This document shows positions 45,174-55,159 of a stretch of DNA of 62,090 nt, one piece after another. Numbering within the stretch: position 1 is the first letter of the stretch; each line of letters opens with the position of its first letter. The position numbers and the translations under genes are program-made. The notes beneath the pieces were generated by a model that did not search any database, was not told the DNA's origin, and saw only the letters and a list, made by a program, of their open reading frames with translations. Origin of the DNA: Clostridium senegalense JC122 (lineage in GTDB: Bacteria; Bacillota; Clostridia; Clostridiales; Clostridiaceae); the NCBI RefSeq assembly GCF_000285575.1, contig NZ_HE611053.1:87518-149607 (forward strand). Reading direction: 5' to 3'.

Positions 45174-47375
45174 ATGTCAAAAATATTAGTATTAGCGGAA
45201 AAACCTAGTGTAGGAAGAGATTTAGCTAGGGTTTTAAAATGTAATTCAAATAAAAGATCATATATAGAAGGAAATAAATATATAGTTACTTGGGCTTTAG
45301 GTCATTTAGTAACATTAGCATCACCAGAAAGCTATGATGATAAATATAAAAGCTGGAACATGGAAAACTTACCTATGCTTCCAAATAAAATGAAACTTGA
45401 AGTTATTAAGAAAAGTTCGAAACAGTTTTATGAAATAAAAAAACTTTTAGGAAGGAATGATATAGAGTCTGTAGTAATTGCAACAGATGCAGGTCGTGAA
45501 GGTGAACTTGTTGCAAGATGGATACTTGATAAATGTCACTATAGAGGATCCCTTTCAAGACTTTGGATAAGTTCTCAAACGGATAAAGCTATTTTAGATG
45601 GTTTTAAAAATTTAAAAAATGGAAAAGAATATGAAAATCTTTATAAGGCAGCAACAGCTAGAGCAGAGGCTGACTGGGTTGTAGGATTAAATGTTACAAG
45701 AGCATTAACTTGTAGATATAATGCATCTCTTTCAGCAGGAAGAGTTCAAACTCCTACACTTGCAATGATTGTAAATAGAGAAAATGAAATTAAGCATTTT
45801 AAACCAAAAGCATACTATACTATAAATGGAAAATGCAATGGGTTTAATTTAACACATGTAGATAACAAGAATAATTCTAGAATATTTGATGTTAAAGTGG
45901 CAGAAAGTATAGTTGCTAAAACAAATAAAGAAGAAGGAACTGTAGTAGAAGTTAAGGAAAGTGCTAAAAAGAATTATGCACCTATGCTTTATGATTTAAC
46001 AGAACTTCAAAGGGATTGTAATAAAATATTTGGATATTCGGCAAAACAGACTTTGTCTATAATGCAAAGACTTTATGAAAATCATAAAATATTAACATAT
46101 CCAAGAACAGACTCAAGACATATAACAACAGATATAGTTCCAACATTAAAAGATAGATTAAAATCTATTTCTTTTGGGAATTATAGAATGTTTTGTGATG
46201 ATATAATAAGAAAAGGTATTAAAGCTAATAAATCTTTTGTAGATAATAATAGAGTAAGTGACCACCATGCTATAATTCCAACAGAAGAAAGAGTAATTAT
46301 ATCACATTTAAGTAGTGAAGAACGCAATGTGTATGATTTAGTTATAAAAAGATTCTTATCTGTAATGTTGCCGCCGTTTGAATACATTCAAACAACAGTT
46401 GATGTAAATGTAAAAGGCGAAAGGTTCTTAGCTAAAGGTAAAGTTGTACAGTCTAAGGGATGGAAAGCTGTATATGATAGAGAAATGGATGATGACAAAG
46501 AGGATATAGATGATTTAAGAGAGCAAATGCTACCTAAATTTGAAAAGGGTGAAAAAGTTAAAATTTTATCTGTGGATATGAAAAAAGGAGAGACTAAACC
46601 ACCTGCAAGATTTAATGAAGGTACATTGCTATCTGCTATGGAAAACCCACAAAAATATGTTCATGTAGATAAAAACGCTGCTAAGACTTTAGGTGAAACA
46701 GGTGGAATTGGTACTGTTGCTACAAGAGCTGATATAATAGAAAAATTATATAATATGTTTTATATTGAGAAAAAAGGTAAAGATATAATTCCTACATCAA
46801 AAGGAATACAACTAATAGATTTAGTTCCTGAAGATTTAAAATCACCACTTTTAACTGCGCAATGGGAAAGTGATCTAGAACTTATAAGCAAGGGTAAAGC
46901 TAATGATAAAAAATTTATAACTTCTATGAGAGATTATGCAACTAAACTTGTTGGAGATGTAAAATCAAGTAGTGATAAATTTGTACATGACAATGTTACT
47001 GGAAGTAAATGTCCAAAATGTGGAAAATATATGTTGGAAGTAAAAACTAAAACTGGTGTTATGAATGTATGCCAAGATAGAGAATGTGGACATAGAGAAT
47101 CTATAAGTAGAACAACAAATGCAAGATGTCCAGAGTGTAAGAAAAAGCTTATTTTGAAAGGACATGGAGAAGGACAAATTTATGTATGTTCTGGTGCAAA
47201 CTGTAACTTTAGAGAAAAAGCTTCATCATTTAATAAAAGATTTGATAAAAAAAGTGATAAAGTTAATAAAAGAGATGTAAATAATTATATGAAGAAGATG
47301 AAAAAAGAAGCTGACGCACCAATAAATGATGCTTTTGCAGGATTAATGGATTTATTTAAAGAATCAAATAAATAG
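45174..47375 (+). CDS. topB: DNA topoisomerase III
   Basis: 733 aa. TOPRIM domain (L-V-L-A-E-K-P-S-V near residue 5; A-T-D-A-G-R-E-G-E near 103), type IA core with catalytic Tyr309 (T-Y-P-R-T-D-S-R), and S-A-G-R-V-Q-T-P-T-L. A C-terminal zinc-binding region from about residue 610 has C-P-K-C-G and C-P-E-C clusters. It relaxes and decatenates single-strand-containing DNA. The size is the usual one for Firmicute chromosomal TopB; no integrative-element genes are nearby. GAGG precedes the ATG. Confidence 0.95.
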   Translation: MSKILVLAEKPSVGRDLARVLKCNSNKRSYIEGNKYIVTWALGHLVTLASPESYDDKYKSWNMENLPMLPNKMKLEVIKKSSKQFYEIKKLLGRNDIESVVIATDAGREGELVARWILDKCHYRGSLSRLWISSQTDKAILDGFKNLKNGKEYENLYKAATARAEADWVVGLNVTRALTCRYNASLSAGRVQTPTLAMIVNRENEIKHFKPKAYYTINGKCNGFNLTHVDNKNNSRIFDVKVAESIVAKTNKEEGTVVEVKESAKKNYAPMLYDLTELQRDCNKIFGYSAKQTLSIMQRLYENHKILTYPRTDSRHITTDIVPTLKDRLKSISFGNYRMFCDDIIRKGIKANKSFVDNNRVSDHHAIIPTEERVIISHLSSEERNVYDLVIKRFLSVMLPPFEYIQTTVDVNVKGERFLAKGKVVQSKGWKAVYDREMDDDKEDIDDLREQMLPKFEKGEKVKILSVDMKKGETKPPARFNEGTLLSAMENPQKYVHVDKNAAKTLGETGGIGTVATRADIIEKLYNMFYIEKKGKDIIPTSKGIQLIDLVPEDLKSPLLTAQWESDLELISKGKANDKKFITSMRDYATKLVGDVKSSSDKFVHDNVTGSKCPKCGKYMLEVKTKTGVMNVCQDRECGHRESISRTTNARCPECKKKLILKGHGEGQIYVCSGANCNFREKASSFNKRFDKKSDKVNKRDVNNYMKKMKKEADAPINDAFAGLMDLFKESNK

Positions 47376-47400
47376 GATTAGAATAAAAAACAAATGAAAT

Positions 47401-47459
47401 AAAAGGTATGAAATAGTGTAAAGAAGACTAGAGCTTTAACTATTTCATACCTTTTCTAT
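47401..47459 (+). terminator. Terminator of topB
   Basis: Perfect 17-bp stem (47401-47417 with 47439-47455), 21-base loop, T-rich end. Confidence 0.8.
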
Positions 47460-47604
47460 GTAATTATAGTGGATTTGTTTACTATATTATATAGATTATG
47501 TAAAATATAAGAAGGTTTAATGTTATTATTCTTATTTATAATGTTGTGATATGTTTGAATGTTTTGTAAAATATCATAAATTTATTATTTTAGGGGGAAA
47601 TTTA

Positions 47605-48831
47605 ATGGAAAATAATTCAGAAGTAGTTTCTTGGAAGAAGATTATAACCATATTATTTTTAGGATGGACTATTATTTGGATTAGTAGAACAGTTTTAAAT
47701 CCTGTTTTACCCAACATTAAAGAGGGGTTAAATGTTCAATCTGATTCAAGATTAGCATTAGTATTTAGTTCTTATTTTTTAGCTTACACTTTAATACAAA
47801 TACCAGCAGGTATAATGTCAGACAAATATGGAGAAAAGAGAATTTTAATACCAAGTTTTATTATTTTTGCAATAGCTAGCTTTTGTATGGGATTAGCACC
47901 TTCAATAGAAGTTATGTATATTGCTAATTTCTTTTGTGGATTAGCTAGTGGTGTATTTTTTGCTTGTTCCTACTCTCTTTCAATAAAAAATATTCCGTTA
48001 AATAAAAGAACTTTTTCAAATGCAGTGATTAATAGTGGTACGGCTATTGGTATGGGAATGGGGATGATAGGATCTACATTTTTAAGTATCTTAGGTTTTA
48101 AGTGGAGAACACTACTATTTATTACTAGCGCAATTATTGTAATAGTACTATTAAATTTTATAAAATTTTTACCAAACAATACACCAATAGTGAAAAAATC
48201 AAAAAGTGAAGGAACTTCAAAAACTTCATTAAAAACTATTTTAAATTTAAGATTAATAGCTGTTTCATTTGTTTACTTTTCAATTTGTTATGGATATTAC
48301 ATGATGGCTACTTGGTTACCTAATTTTCTACAAGCTGAACGTGGATTTGAAGGGATGATGGTGGGGTACATTTCTGCTGTAAGTGCATTTTCGGCATTAC
48401 CAAGTGCAATATTTTTTGGAAAAATTTCTGATAAATTTAATAAATATAAATTAAAAATAATAGTTTATCTTATTATACTTTCGGCAATCGCACTTTATGT
48501 CAGTGCGCAGGCTACTTCAAAAGTAATATTATTGATTGGATTAATTTGTTATGGCTTCTTTGGAAAACTTGCAATAGATCCAATTATTGTTTCTTATGTT
48601 GCAGAGATTACAGAACCAAAGAATTACGGATTAACTTTAGGGATATTTAATTTCTTTGGAATGTCCGGTTCAGTACTATCCCCTTATATAACAGCAGTAG
48701 TTTGTGATTTAACAGGTTCAAAAGTAATAGGTTTTTATCTATCTACAATATTAATGATGTTAGGAGCTCTAATTTTATGGATTAGTAGTAGAAAAAGAAA
48801 AAGTAATGAGTTGAAAAATGTATCTATTTAA
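47605..48831 (+). CDS. MFS transporter
   Basis: 408 aa with about 12 helices. The MFS loop 2-3 motif is G-I-M-S-D-K-Y-G-E-K-R. It is a clear paralog of the transporter at 49444 (both have G-W-T-x-I-W-I-x-R-T-V-L-N-P-V-L-P near the N terminus and N-F-F-G-M-S near residue 360). The start at 47605 follows AGGGGG; the frame upstream is unsupported. Type resembles organic anion/sugar-acid symporters; since the paralog heads the allantoate operon, a ureide or breakdown product is the likeliest cargo. Confidence 0.85.
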   Translation: MENNSEVVSWKKIITILFLGWTIIWISRTVLNPVLPNIKEGLNVQSDSRLALVFSSYFLAYTLIQIPAGIMSDKYGEKRILIPSFIIFAIASFCMGLAPSIEVMYIANFFCGLASGVFFACSYSLSIKNIPLNKRTFSNAVINSGTAIGMGMGMIGSTFLSILGFKWRTLLFITSAIIVIVLLNFIKFLPNNTPIVKKSKSEGTSKTSLKTILNLRLIAVSFVYFSICYGYYMMATWLPNFLQAERGFEGMMVGYISAVSAFSALPSAIFFGKISDKFNKYKLKIIVYLIILSAIALYVSAQATSKVILLIGLICYGFFGKLAIDPIIVSYVAEITEPKNYGLTLGIFNFFGMSGSVLSPYITAVVCDLTGSKVIGFYLSTILMMLGALILWISSRKRKSNELKNVSI

Positions 48832-48907
48832 AATTAGATAATAATTACTTATTGTGAACAATGGATTTATAAAATCGTATTTAAATACAAGTTAGCATAG
48901 AAAAATA

Positions 48908-48955
48908 AAGAAGGTGAGTATTTCATTAAAAGGTGAGATGCTCACTTTTTATTTC
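48908..48955 (+). terminator. Terminator with two alternative hairpins
   Basis: The right arm (CTCACTTTTT, 48941-48950) can pair with either of two tandem AAGGTGAG copies, at 48911-48918 or 48930-48937. T-rich end. Confidence 0.65.
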
Positions 48956-48964
48956 TGATAATAA

Positions 48965-49111
48965 TATAGGTAAACAGGCTCTAATTTAAAATTATTGGTA
49001 AATCTAAAAAATTTTATCGAATTTAAAGCGATTGGGAGTGTGTCTTACTATTTTGCGTATCAAAGCTCAAAAGTTAATTTATATATGAAAATTTTTATTT
49101 TAATTTAGAAC
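48965..49111 (+). repeat. Dispersed intergenic element, diverged copy
   Basis: It begins TATAGGTAAACAGGCTCTAA, keeps GTGTGTCTTACTATTTTGCG (matching the GCATGTCTCACTATTTT block of other copies) and ends near AATTTAGAAC. It fills part of the 48832-49443 gap; the rest holds the terminator and AT-rich sequence. Confidence 0.5.
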
Positions 49112-49443
49112 ATCAACATCTTAAAAAATATATGTATATTAAGTAATTATATTGTTATAAATACTATAAATTATGCATTTACTTTTTATAAAATCAATTT
49201 GAAGGTAAATGTATGTTACATGATTTTAATAATTACGAAAGGATTATGATGTTTTGCCTTTGATTTTAAATAAGTAAATGCTTACCAAAATCGTTTTAAA
49301 TAATTTGTTGTTTAAAAATTGTAACAATTGTATAAAAAAAGATGTAAATTTTATCGCTATTGAACAATGACTAAATATTCAAAATTTTATATATTTATTT
49401 CAAGGGGGTTGTCAGAATAAATAATAAAATGGGGGCGAAGATT

Positions 49444-50703
49444 ATGGATACTTTGGAGGCAAAGATAGAAAGAAAAGAGAAAATTCAATATTGGCAAAGG
49501 TTAGTAATACTATTTTGTTTAGGCTGGACAGTCATATGGATTAATAGAACTGTACTAAATCCAGTTTTACCTGAGATTATGTCAGAACTTAATATTAAAT
49601 CTGAAGCTAGTGCAGGTTTAATAAGTAGCTTATTCTTTTTACCATATACAGTTTTGCAGGTTCCATCTGGTTATTTGGGAGATAAGTTTGGAAGAAAGTT
49701 AATTTTAGTTCCAGGGCTTATACTTTTTGGATGTGGAGCTATACTATCTGGATTAGCAGTAACTTTTACAATGTTTTTAGCAGCTAGAGTTTTAACAGGA
49801 ATAGGTCAGGGGTCATATTTTGGTCCAGTATATTCATTAACTGCAGAAACAATTCCAAAAGAAAAAAGAGGATTATCAACAGCAATAATAAATAGCGGAT
49901 CAGCTTTAGGTATGGCAATAGGACTAATTGGTTCTAGCTATTTAGTAAAAGAAGTTCAAATAGATTGGAGAATATTACTATTTATAAGTGGAGCTTTAGG
50001 AATAGTAACAGCGTTATTGTTTAAAAAATACATAAAATCCACACCTCCTATAGCTAAAAATAATTCTAATAAAACAAATGTAGGAGAAGATGAAAAAGTA
50101 TCTATATTAACTATACTTAAAAATCCTAAAATGATTGGAACATGTGTATTATATTTTGCAACATGCTATGGATACTACATGATAGTCACATGGCTTCCAG
50201 CATTCTTAGAACAAGAAAGAGGGTTTCAAGGTGCTGCAATTGGTATAGTATCATCACTAGTAGCATTTACTTCAGTACCAGGGGCATTAATATTTAGTAG
50301 AGTGTCAGATAAATTTATGAATAAGAAAGTAGCATTAATAATATTTTTAGAGGTAATAGGAGCTATTACACTTTATGCAACGGTTGTGGTTAATAGCAAT
50401 GAACTTTTAATAGTGTGTCTTGTTTTATATGGATTGTTTGGAAAACTTGCAGTAGATCCTATATTAGTTTCTTATGTAGCTGATATAGCGGATCCAAAAG
50501 TGCTTACAACAACATTTGGATTATTCAATTTCTTTGGAATGTCAGCATCAGTAGCAGCGCCTTATATTACAGGTATGATATCAGATGCAACAGGAACTAA
50601 AATATCTGGTTTTTACTTATCAGCGATTATTATATTAGTGGGTATAGTTACTATGCTAATTTGCAACATGAATTGGAAAAATAGAAAAATTGAAACATCT
50701 TAA
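49444..50703 (+). CDS. MFS transporter, probably for allantoate or a related ureide
   Basis: 419 aa, about 12 helices, with loop motif G-Y-L-G-D-K-F-G-R-K near residue 75. GGGGG at 49431-49435 lies 8 bases before the ATG at 49444; the longer start at 49429 overlaps that site. It is followed at 100 bases by allC on the same strand, with a hairpin (50716-50751) between but no strong terminator, so it is likely the first gene of the operon. Substrate is inferred from position. Confidence 0.85.
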   Translation: MDTLEAKIERKEKIQYWQRLVILFCLGWTVIWINRTVLNPVLPEIMSELNIKSEASAGLISSLFFLPYTVLQVPSGYLGDKFGRKLILVPGLILFGCGAILSGLAVTFTMFLAARVLTGIGQGSYFGPVYSLTAETIPKEKRGLSTAIINSGSALGMAIGLIGSSYLVKEVQIDWRILLFISGALGIVTALLFKKYIKSTPPIAKNNSNKTNVGEDEKVSILTILKNPKMIGTCVLYFATCYGYYMIVTWLPAFLEQERGFQGAAIGIVSSLVAFTSVPGALIFSRVSDKFMNKKVALIIFLEVIGAITLYATVVVNSNELLIVCLVLYGLFGKLAVDPILVSYVADIADPKVLTTTFGLFNFFGMSASVAAPYITGMISDATGTKISGFYLSAIIILVGIVTMLICNMNWKNRKIETS

Positions 50704-50715
50704 TATATAAACGGT

Positions 50716-50751
50716 TCTTTAGTTATAAAGCTTTTAGTTTATATCTAAAGA
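50716..50751 (+). other. Hairpin between MFS and allC
   Basis: 13-base arms with one mismatch (50716-50728 with 50739-50751), no T-run. Possible mRNA processing or attenuation site. Confidence 0.35.
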
Positions 50752-50805
50752 GCTACATTAAAGATGAACACAGTAAATAATAGTTAATTCTTAGGGGGAA
50801 AATAT

Positions 50806-52038
50806 ATGGGTAATTTGGGACAAGAAGTAGAAATTATGTTAGATTGGATAGCGAATTTTGCAAAAGATTCAACTGGTGGAGTTACACGTTTGTTATATTC
50901 AAAAGAATGGTTAAATACTCAGCAAGGATTAGAAAGCAAGATGAAAGAACTTGAATTTGATAAAGTTTACTACGATGAAGTAGGAAATGTATTTGGACGA
51001 TTAGAAGGAAGTAGCTTTAAAAATGAAACTATATTAACAGGATCACATGTTGATACAGTTAAAAATGGTGGAATATATGATGGACAATATGGAATTGTAG
51101 CAGGAATATTAGCACTGAAGTATTTGAAAGAAAAATACGGACAACCATTAAGAAATATTGAAGTTGTTTCAATGGCAGAAGAAGAAGGAAGTAGATTTCC
51201 TTATGTGTTCTTAGGGGTAAAAAATATATTTAATATGATTGAAAAAGAAGATTTAATAGGGAAAACTGATACAGAAGGTATTAAATTTGAGTGTGCTATG
51301 AGAAAATCAGGTTTTAGATTTAAGACAGATGATGATCCTAAAAGACAAGATATAAAGGCTTTTATAGAAGCTCATATAGAACAAGGAAATGTTTTAGAAC
51401 TTGAGAAAAAAGACATTGGAGTAGTATCTAGTATAGTTGGACAAAGAAGATTTATATTTGAACTTTCAGGACAATCGAATCATGCTGGAACAACTCCTAT
51501 GAAATATAGAAAAGATACACTTTATACAACTTCTCTTATTATAAGTAATATTGTGGGAAAAGCTAGAAAGTATTCCGATCCTCTTGTTGCAACAGTTGGA
51601 AAAATAGATATTACACCTAACACCTCTAATGTTGTTCCGGGAAAGACTATATTTACACTTGATGTAAGACATACCAATAAGGGAATTCTTAAAGAATTTA
51701 CAGATATGATTTGTGAAGATTCTAAAAAAATTGCAAAAGAGAATGATGTTGAAATTGATATCAATATGTGGATGGATGAAGATCCAGTTCCGATGGATGA
51801 AAAAATAGTGAATGTACTTAAAGAGCAATGTAATAAAGAAAATGTAAATTATAAGATAATGCATAGTGGTGCAGGACATGATTCGCAAATAATGGCACAA
51901 TTTGTACCAACAGCAATGATTTTTGTTCCAAGCAAAGATGGAATTAGTCATTCACCATTAGAATATACAGAGACTAAACATTTAGAAGAAGGTGTTAATT
52001 TGCTAATAAATAGCCTTTATGAACTTGCTTATAAATAA
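50806..52038 (+). CDS. allC: Allantoate amidohydrolase
   Basis: 410 aa, M20-type hydantoinase/carbamoylase family. Metal-site motifs: T-G-S-H-V-D-T-V near residue 78, G-G-x-Y-D-G, A-E-E-E-G-S-R-F near 123, A-H-I-E-Q-G-N-V-L-E, and a late S-G-A-G-H-D-S-Q and S-H-S-P. It converts allantoate to (S)-ureidoglycine, CO2 and ammonia. AGGGGG precedes the ATG. It is the first enzyme gene of the ureide cluster; no allantoinase gene is in the window. Confidence 0.9.
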   Translation: MGNLGQEVEIMLDWIANFAKDSTGGVTRLLYSKEWLNTQQGLESKMKELEFDKVYYDEVGNVFGRLEGSSFKNETILTGSHVDTVKNGGIYDGQYGIVAGILALKYLKEKYGQPLRNIEVVSMAEEEGSRFPYVFLGVKNIFNMIEKEDLIGKTDTEGIKFECAMRKSGFRFKTDDDPKRQDIKAFIEAHIEQGNVLELEKKDIGVVSSIVGQRRFIFELSGQSNHAGTTPMKYRKDTLYTTSLIISNIVGKARKYSDPLVATVGKIDITPNTSNVVPGKTIFTLDVRHTNKGILKEFTDMICEDSKKIAKENDVEIDINMWMDEDPVPMDEKIVNVLKEQCNKENVNYKIMHSGAGHDSQIMAQFVPTAMIFVPSKDGISHSPLEYTETKHLEEGVNLLINSLYELAYK

Positions 52039-52143
52039 AAGATATTAATAAGAAGTAAAGAAGATTCTGATAAAATGCAATCTATAAATACTATATATTT
52101 AAAAAATTTAAAAGAATCTTATAGAAATAGAGGAGGAAAGAAT

Positions 52144-53868
52144 ATGTTGTTTACAGTAATAAAAAAGAACTCTTATCAGGATTCTGTAAATTTGATGTTG
52201 CTTACAAAAAGTTTATCTTCAATGGAAGGTATATCACAAATTTCAGTAATGATGGGAACACCTGCAAATAAAGATATCTTTAAAAATTCTGGATTATATA
52301 CAGAAGAATTGGAAGATGCTTGTCCAAATGATATTTGTATAGTAGTTGATACAGAAGATAAATCAAAAATTGATGAAGTTATGATGGAGATAGAAGATTT
52401 TATAAAAAATCAAAGCTCTAAATCAAAGGGTAGCAAAATTCCAAGTGCTAGAACTTTTGACACAGCTATATCAAAGGTTAATGATGCTAATTTAGCGCTT
52501 ATTTCAATAGCTGGGGAATATGCAACAGATGAAGTTGAGAGGGCATTAGATAGGAATTTAAACGTATTTTTATTTAGTGATAATGTAAACATAGAAGATG
52601 AGAAAAGATTAAAAGAAAAAGCAGATGAAAAAGGTTTAATACTAATGGGACCAGATTGTGGTACTTCAATTTTAGGTGGAGTTCCCTTAGCTTTTGCTAA
52701 TGTCATTGAAAAAGGAAATATAGGTGTTGTTGGTGCTTCAGGTACAGGAATACAAGAAATAACAACTATAATTTCGAGATATAAAAAAGGAATAACTCAT
52801 GCAATAGGTACTGGAGGAAGAGATTTATCTTCACAAGTAGGAGCTATAACTGCAATAAGGGCATTAAGAGCACTGGCGAAAGATGAAGAAACAGATGTAA
52901 TAGTTTTTGTGTCTAAGCCACCATCACCGGAAATTATGAATAAAGTTATTAAAGTCTTTACACAACTAGAAAAACCAGTAGTAGCAATATTTTTAGGAGA
53001 AAAACCTAGAAAAAATCATGATAATGTACATTATGCATGGACTTTAGATGAAGCGGCATTAAAAGCAGTTGAATTATCTAATATGAATACTATTTCTTAT
53101 AAGAAAATAGAAAGTACGATTCCAGAAATAAAAACTATAAAAGAAAATAAAAATAAAAGATTTATAAAAGGTCTTTATTGTGGAGGAACATTAGCATTAG
53201 AAGCGGCAATGATTATAAGGGATTATCTTAAAATAGAAGATGATAAAAATCACGATAATGGTATTATGCTTCATTATGAAAATCATGAAATTATAGATTT
53301 AGGTGATGATAAATATACAAAGGGAAGACCACATCCAATGATAGAACCATCACTTCGTGTTGATGAGCTTAAAAAAGTTATAGAAATGAAAGAAACTGCA
53401 ATTATATTAATGGATAATGTAATTGGATATGGTGGACATAATGATGTAGCATCAGTATTTGCACCGGTTATAAAAGAAGCTAGAGAAAAAGCTAAGAAAA
53501 ATGGAAATGAAATAATATTTATAGGATCTGTAACAGGAACTAGTAATGACCCAAAAACATATGAGGATCAAGTAGAAATCCTTAGAGAATCAGGAGCTAT
53601 TATCTGTGAAAGCAATGCGTTAGCTGTAAAATTAGCAATAAAAATCATTGATTACTTAAATTGTGAAAAAACTGTAGAAGAAGAAAAAAAAGAAATTAAT
53701 GATAGAGTTATAAAGCTTATTTCAGATAAACCTAAGGTTATAAATATAGGTCTTAAACATTTTGCAGAAACAGTTAAAAAATATGAAAGTGATGTGGTAC
53801 AGTACAATTGGTCACCAATTGCTGGTGGGGATAAAAGATTGGCTAAAATATTAGAAAAATTGAAATAG
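52144..53868 (+). CDS. fdrA: FdrA, oxamate carbamoyltransferase subunit
   Basis: 574 aa. FdrA is a succinyl-CoA-ligase-like (ATP-grasp-less) protein: G-P-D-C-G-T-S and G-V-V-G-A-S-G-T-G-I-Q-E near residue 200, and G-T-G-G-R-D-L-S. Together with the YlbE- and YlbF-type proteins (named AllF, AllG and AllH in E. coli) it forms the complex that phosphorolyses oxalurate to oxamate and carbamoyl phosphate. The ATG at 52144 follows GAGGAGG; an in-frame ATG at 52075 lacks a site. Confidence 0.88.
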   Translation: MLFTVIKKNSYQDSVNLMLLTKSLSSMEGISQISVMMGTPANKDIFKNSGLYTEELEDACPNDICIVVDTEDKSKIDEVMMEIEDFIKNQSSKSKGSKIPSARTFDTAISKVNDANLALISIAGEYATDEVERALDRNLNVFLFSDNVNIEDEKRLKEKADEKGLILMGPDCGTSILGGVPLAFANVIEKGNIGVVGASGTGIQEITTIISRYKKGITHAIGTGGRDLSSQVGAITAIRALRALAKDEETDVIVFVSKPPSPEIMNKVIKVFTQLEKPVVAIFLGEKPRKNHDNVHYAWTLDEAALKAVELSNMNTISYKKIESTIPEIKTIKENKNKRFIKGLYCGGTLALEAAMIIRDYLKIEDDKNHDNGIMLHYENHEIIDLGDDKYTKGRPHPMIEPSLRVDELKKVIEMKETAIILMDNVIGYGGHNDVASVFAPVIKEAREKAKKNGNEIIFIGSVTGTSNDPKTYEDQVEILRESGAIICESNALAVKLAIKIIDYLNCEKTVEEEKKEINDRVIKLISDKPKVINIGLKHFAETVKKYESDVVQYNWSPIAGGDKRLAKILEKLK

Positions 53869-53888
53869 ACTTTAAGGGGGAATTAGTT

Positions 53889-55151
53889 ATGATGTTTAAT
53901 ACAATTGACGAGGCTAATACAGCAGTTATTGAAAAAATAAAAGAAGGTCAACCATTTTTAATAGATGTTGTTCCAGCAAAAACAGTTATTAAAGAATTAA
54001 ATGAAAGGGTGTTATTACATGCAGGACCACCAATAGTGTGGGAGAGAATGACAGAACCAATGCAAGGATCTTGTATTGGAGCAGCTCTTTTTGAAAAGTG
54101 GGCAAGTAATGAAGATGAGGCCAGAAAAATGCTAGAAAATGGTGAGATTAAATTTATACCTTGTCATCATGTTGACGCTGTTGGACCAATGGGCGGTATT
54201 ACTTCTGGAAACATGCCTGTATTAGTTGTTGAGAATAAAGTAAATGAAAAAAGAGCTTATTGCACTATGAATGAAGGAATTGGTAAAGTTTTAAGATTTG
54301 GAGCTTATGGTGAGGAAGTTATAAATAGATTACATTGGATGAAAGATGTACTAGCTCCAGCACTATCAAAAGCTTTAGGACAAATAGATGGTGGATTGAA
54401 TGTAAATGTAATAATTGCAAAAGCAATAACGATGGGTGATGAATTCCATCAACGTAATATAGCAGCTTCAGTATTATTTTTAAAAGAAATCATGCCATAT
54501 TTATTAACAGCAGATATATGTGAGAAAGAATTAAGACAGGTAACAAAATTTTTAGCAGATACAGACCAATTCTTCTTAAATATAATGATGGCTACATGTA
54601 AAGTAATTATGGATTCTGCTAGAACTATTAAAGAAGGAACAATTGTAACTGCATTAACTCGTAATGGAGATAACTTTGCAATACGTGTTAGTGGGTTAGG
54701 TGATGAGTGGTTTACCGCTCCAGTTAATACTCCAGAGGGATTGTTCTTTAGTGGATTTAGCCAAGAGGAAGCTAATCCGGATATGGGAGATAGCGCGATT
54801 ACAGAATCTTTTGGTGTTGGTGGAATGGCTATGATAGCAGCTCCAGGAGTAACACGTTTTATAGGAGCTGGTGGATTTGAAGATGCTTCAGCTATAAGTG
54901 AGGAAATGAGTGAAATATGTATAGCAAGAAACCCTAATTATAGTATACCTACTTGGGACTTTCAAGGAACTTGCTTAGGAATTGATGTAAGAAAAGTTGT
55001 TGAAACAGGAATAACGCCACTTATAAATACAGGAATTGCACATAAAAAAGCAGGAATAGGACAAATTGGGGCAGGTACAGTGAGGGTGCCACTTGGATGT
55101 TTTACTAAAGCCTTAGAAGCATTAGCTAAAAAATATGGAGTAGAAGTTTAA
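53889..55151 (+). CDS. ylbE: YlbE-family (DUF1116) protein, oxamate carbamoyltransferase subunit
   Basis: 420 aa. DUF1116 features: P-A-K-T-V-I-K-E-L-N-E-R near residue 28, L-H-A-G-P-P-I-x-W, P-C-H-H-V-D-A-V-G-P-M-G-G-I-T and F-G-V-G-G-M-A-M near residue 310. Always linked to fdrA in ureide clusters. GGGGG stands 10 bases before ATG 53889. Gap to fdrA is 20 bases. It corresponds to AllG of E. coli. Confidence 0.88.
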   Translation: MMFNTIDEANTAVIEKIKEGQPFLIDVVPAKTVIKELNERVLLHAGPPIVWERMTEPMQGSCIGAALFEKWASNEDEARKMLENGEIKFIPCHHVDAVGPMGGITSGNMPVLVVENKVNEKRAYCTMNEGIGKVLRFGAYGEEVINRLHWMKDVLAPALSKALGQIDGGLNVNVIIAKAITMGDEFHQRNIAASVLFLKEIMPYLLTADICEKELRQVTKFLADTDQFFLNIMMATCKVIMDSARTIKEGTIVTALTRNGDNFAIRVSGLGDEWFTAPVNTPEGLFFSGFSQEEANPDMGDSAITESFGVGGMAMIAAPGVTRFIGAGGFEDASAISEEMSEICIARNPNYSIPTWDFQGTCLGIDVRKVVETGITPLINTGIAHKKAGIGQIGAGTVRVPLGCFTKALEALAKKYGVEV

Positions 55152-55159
55152 TAAATAAT

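Noticed and set aside
45174-47375. topB as a sign of an integrative conjugative element
   Set aside because: No relaxase, integrase, conjugation ATPase or single-strand binding gene lies nearby, and the length fits the chromosomal enzyme.
970-49111. CRISPR array
   Set aside because: The repeats are single dispersed copies of 100-170 bases, not short regular repeats with spacers; no cas gene is present.
48832-49443. Riboswitch before the ureide operon
   Set aside because: Some local pairing is visible but no purine, guanidine or other conserved aptamer core could be matched.
51466-51951. Long minus-strand frame inside allC
   Set aside because: It is antisense to a well-supported enzyme gene, has no ribosome binding site and reads as low-complexity text.
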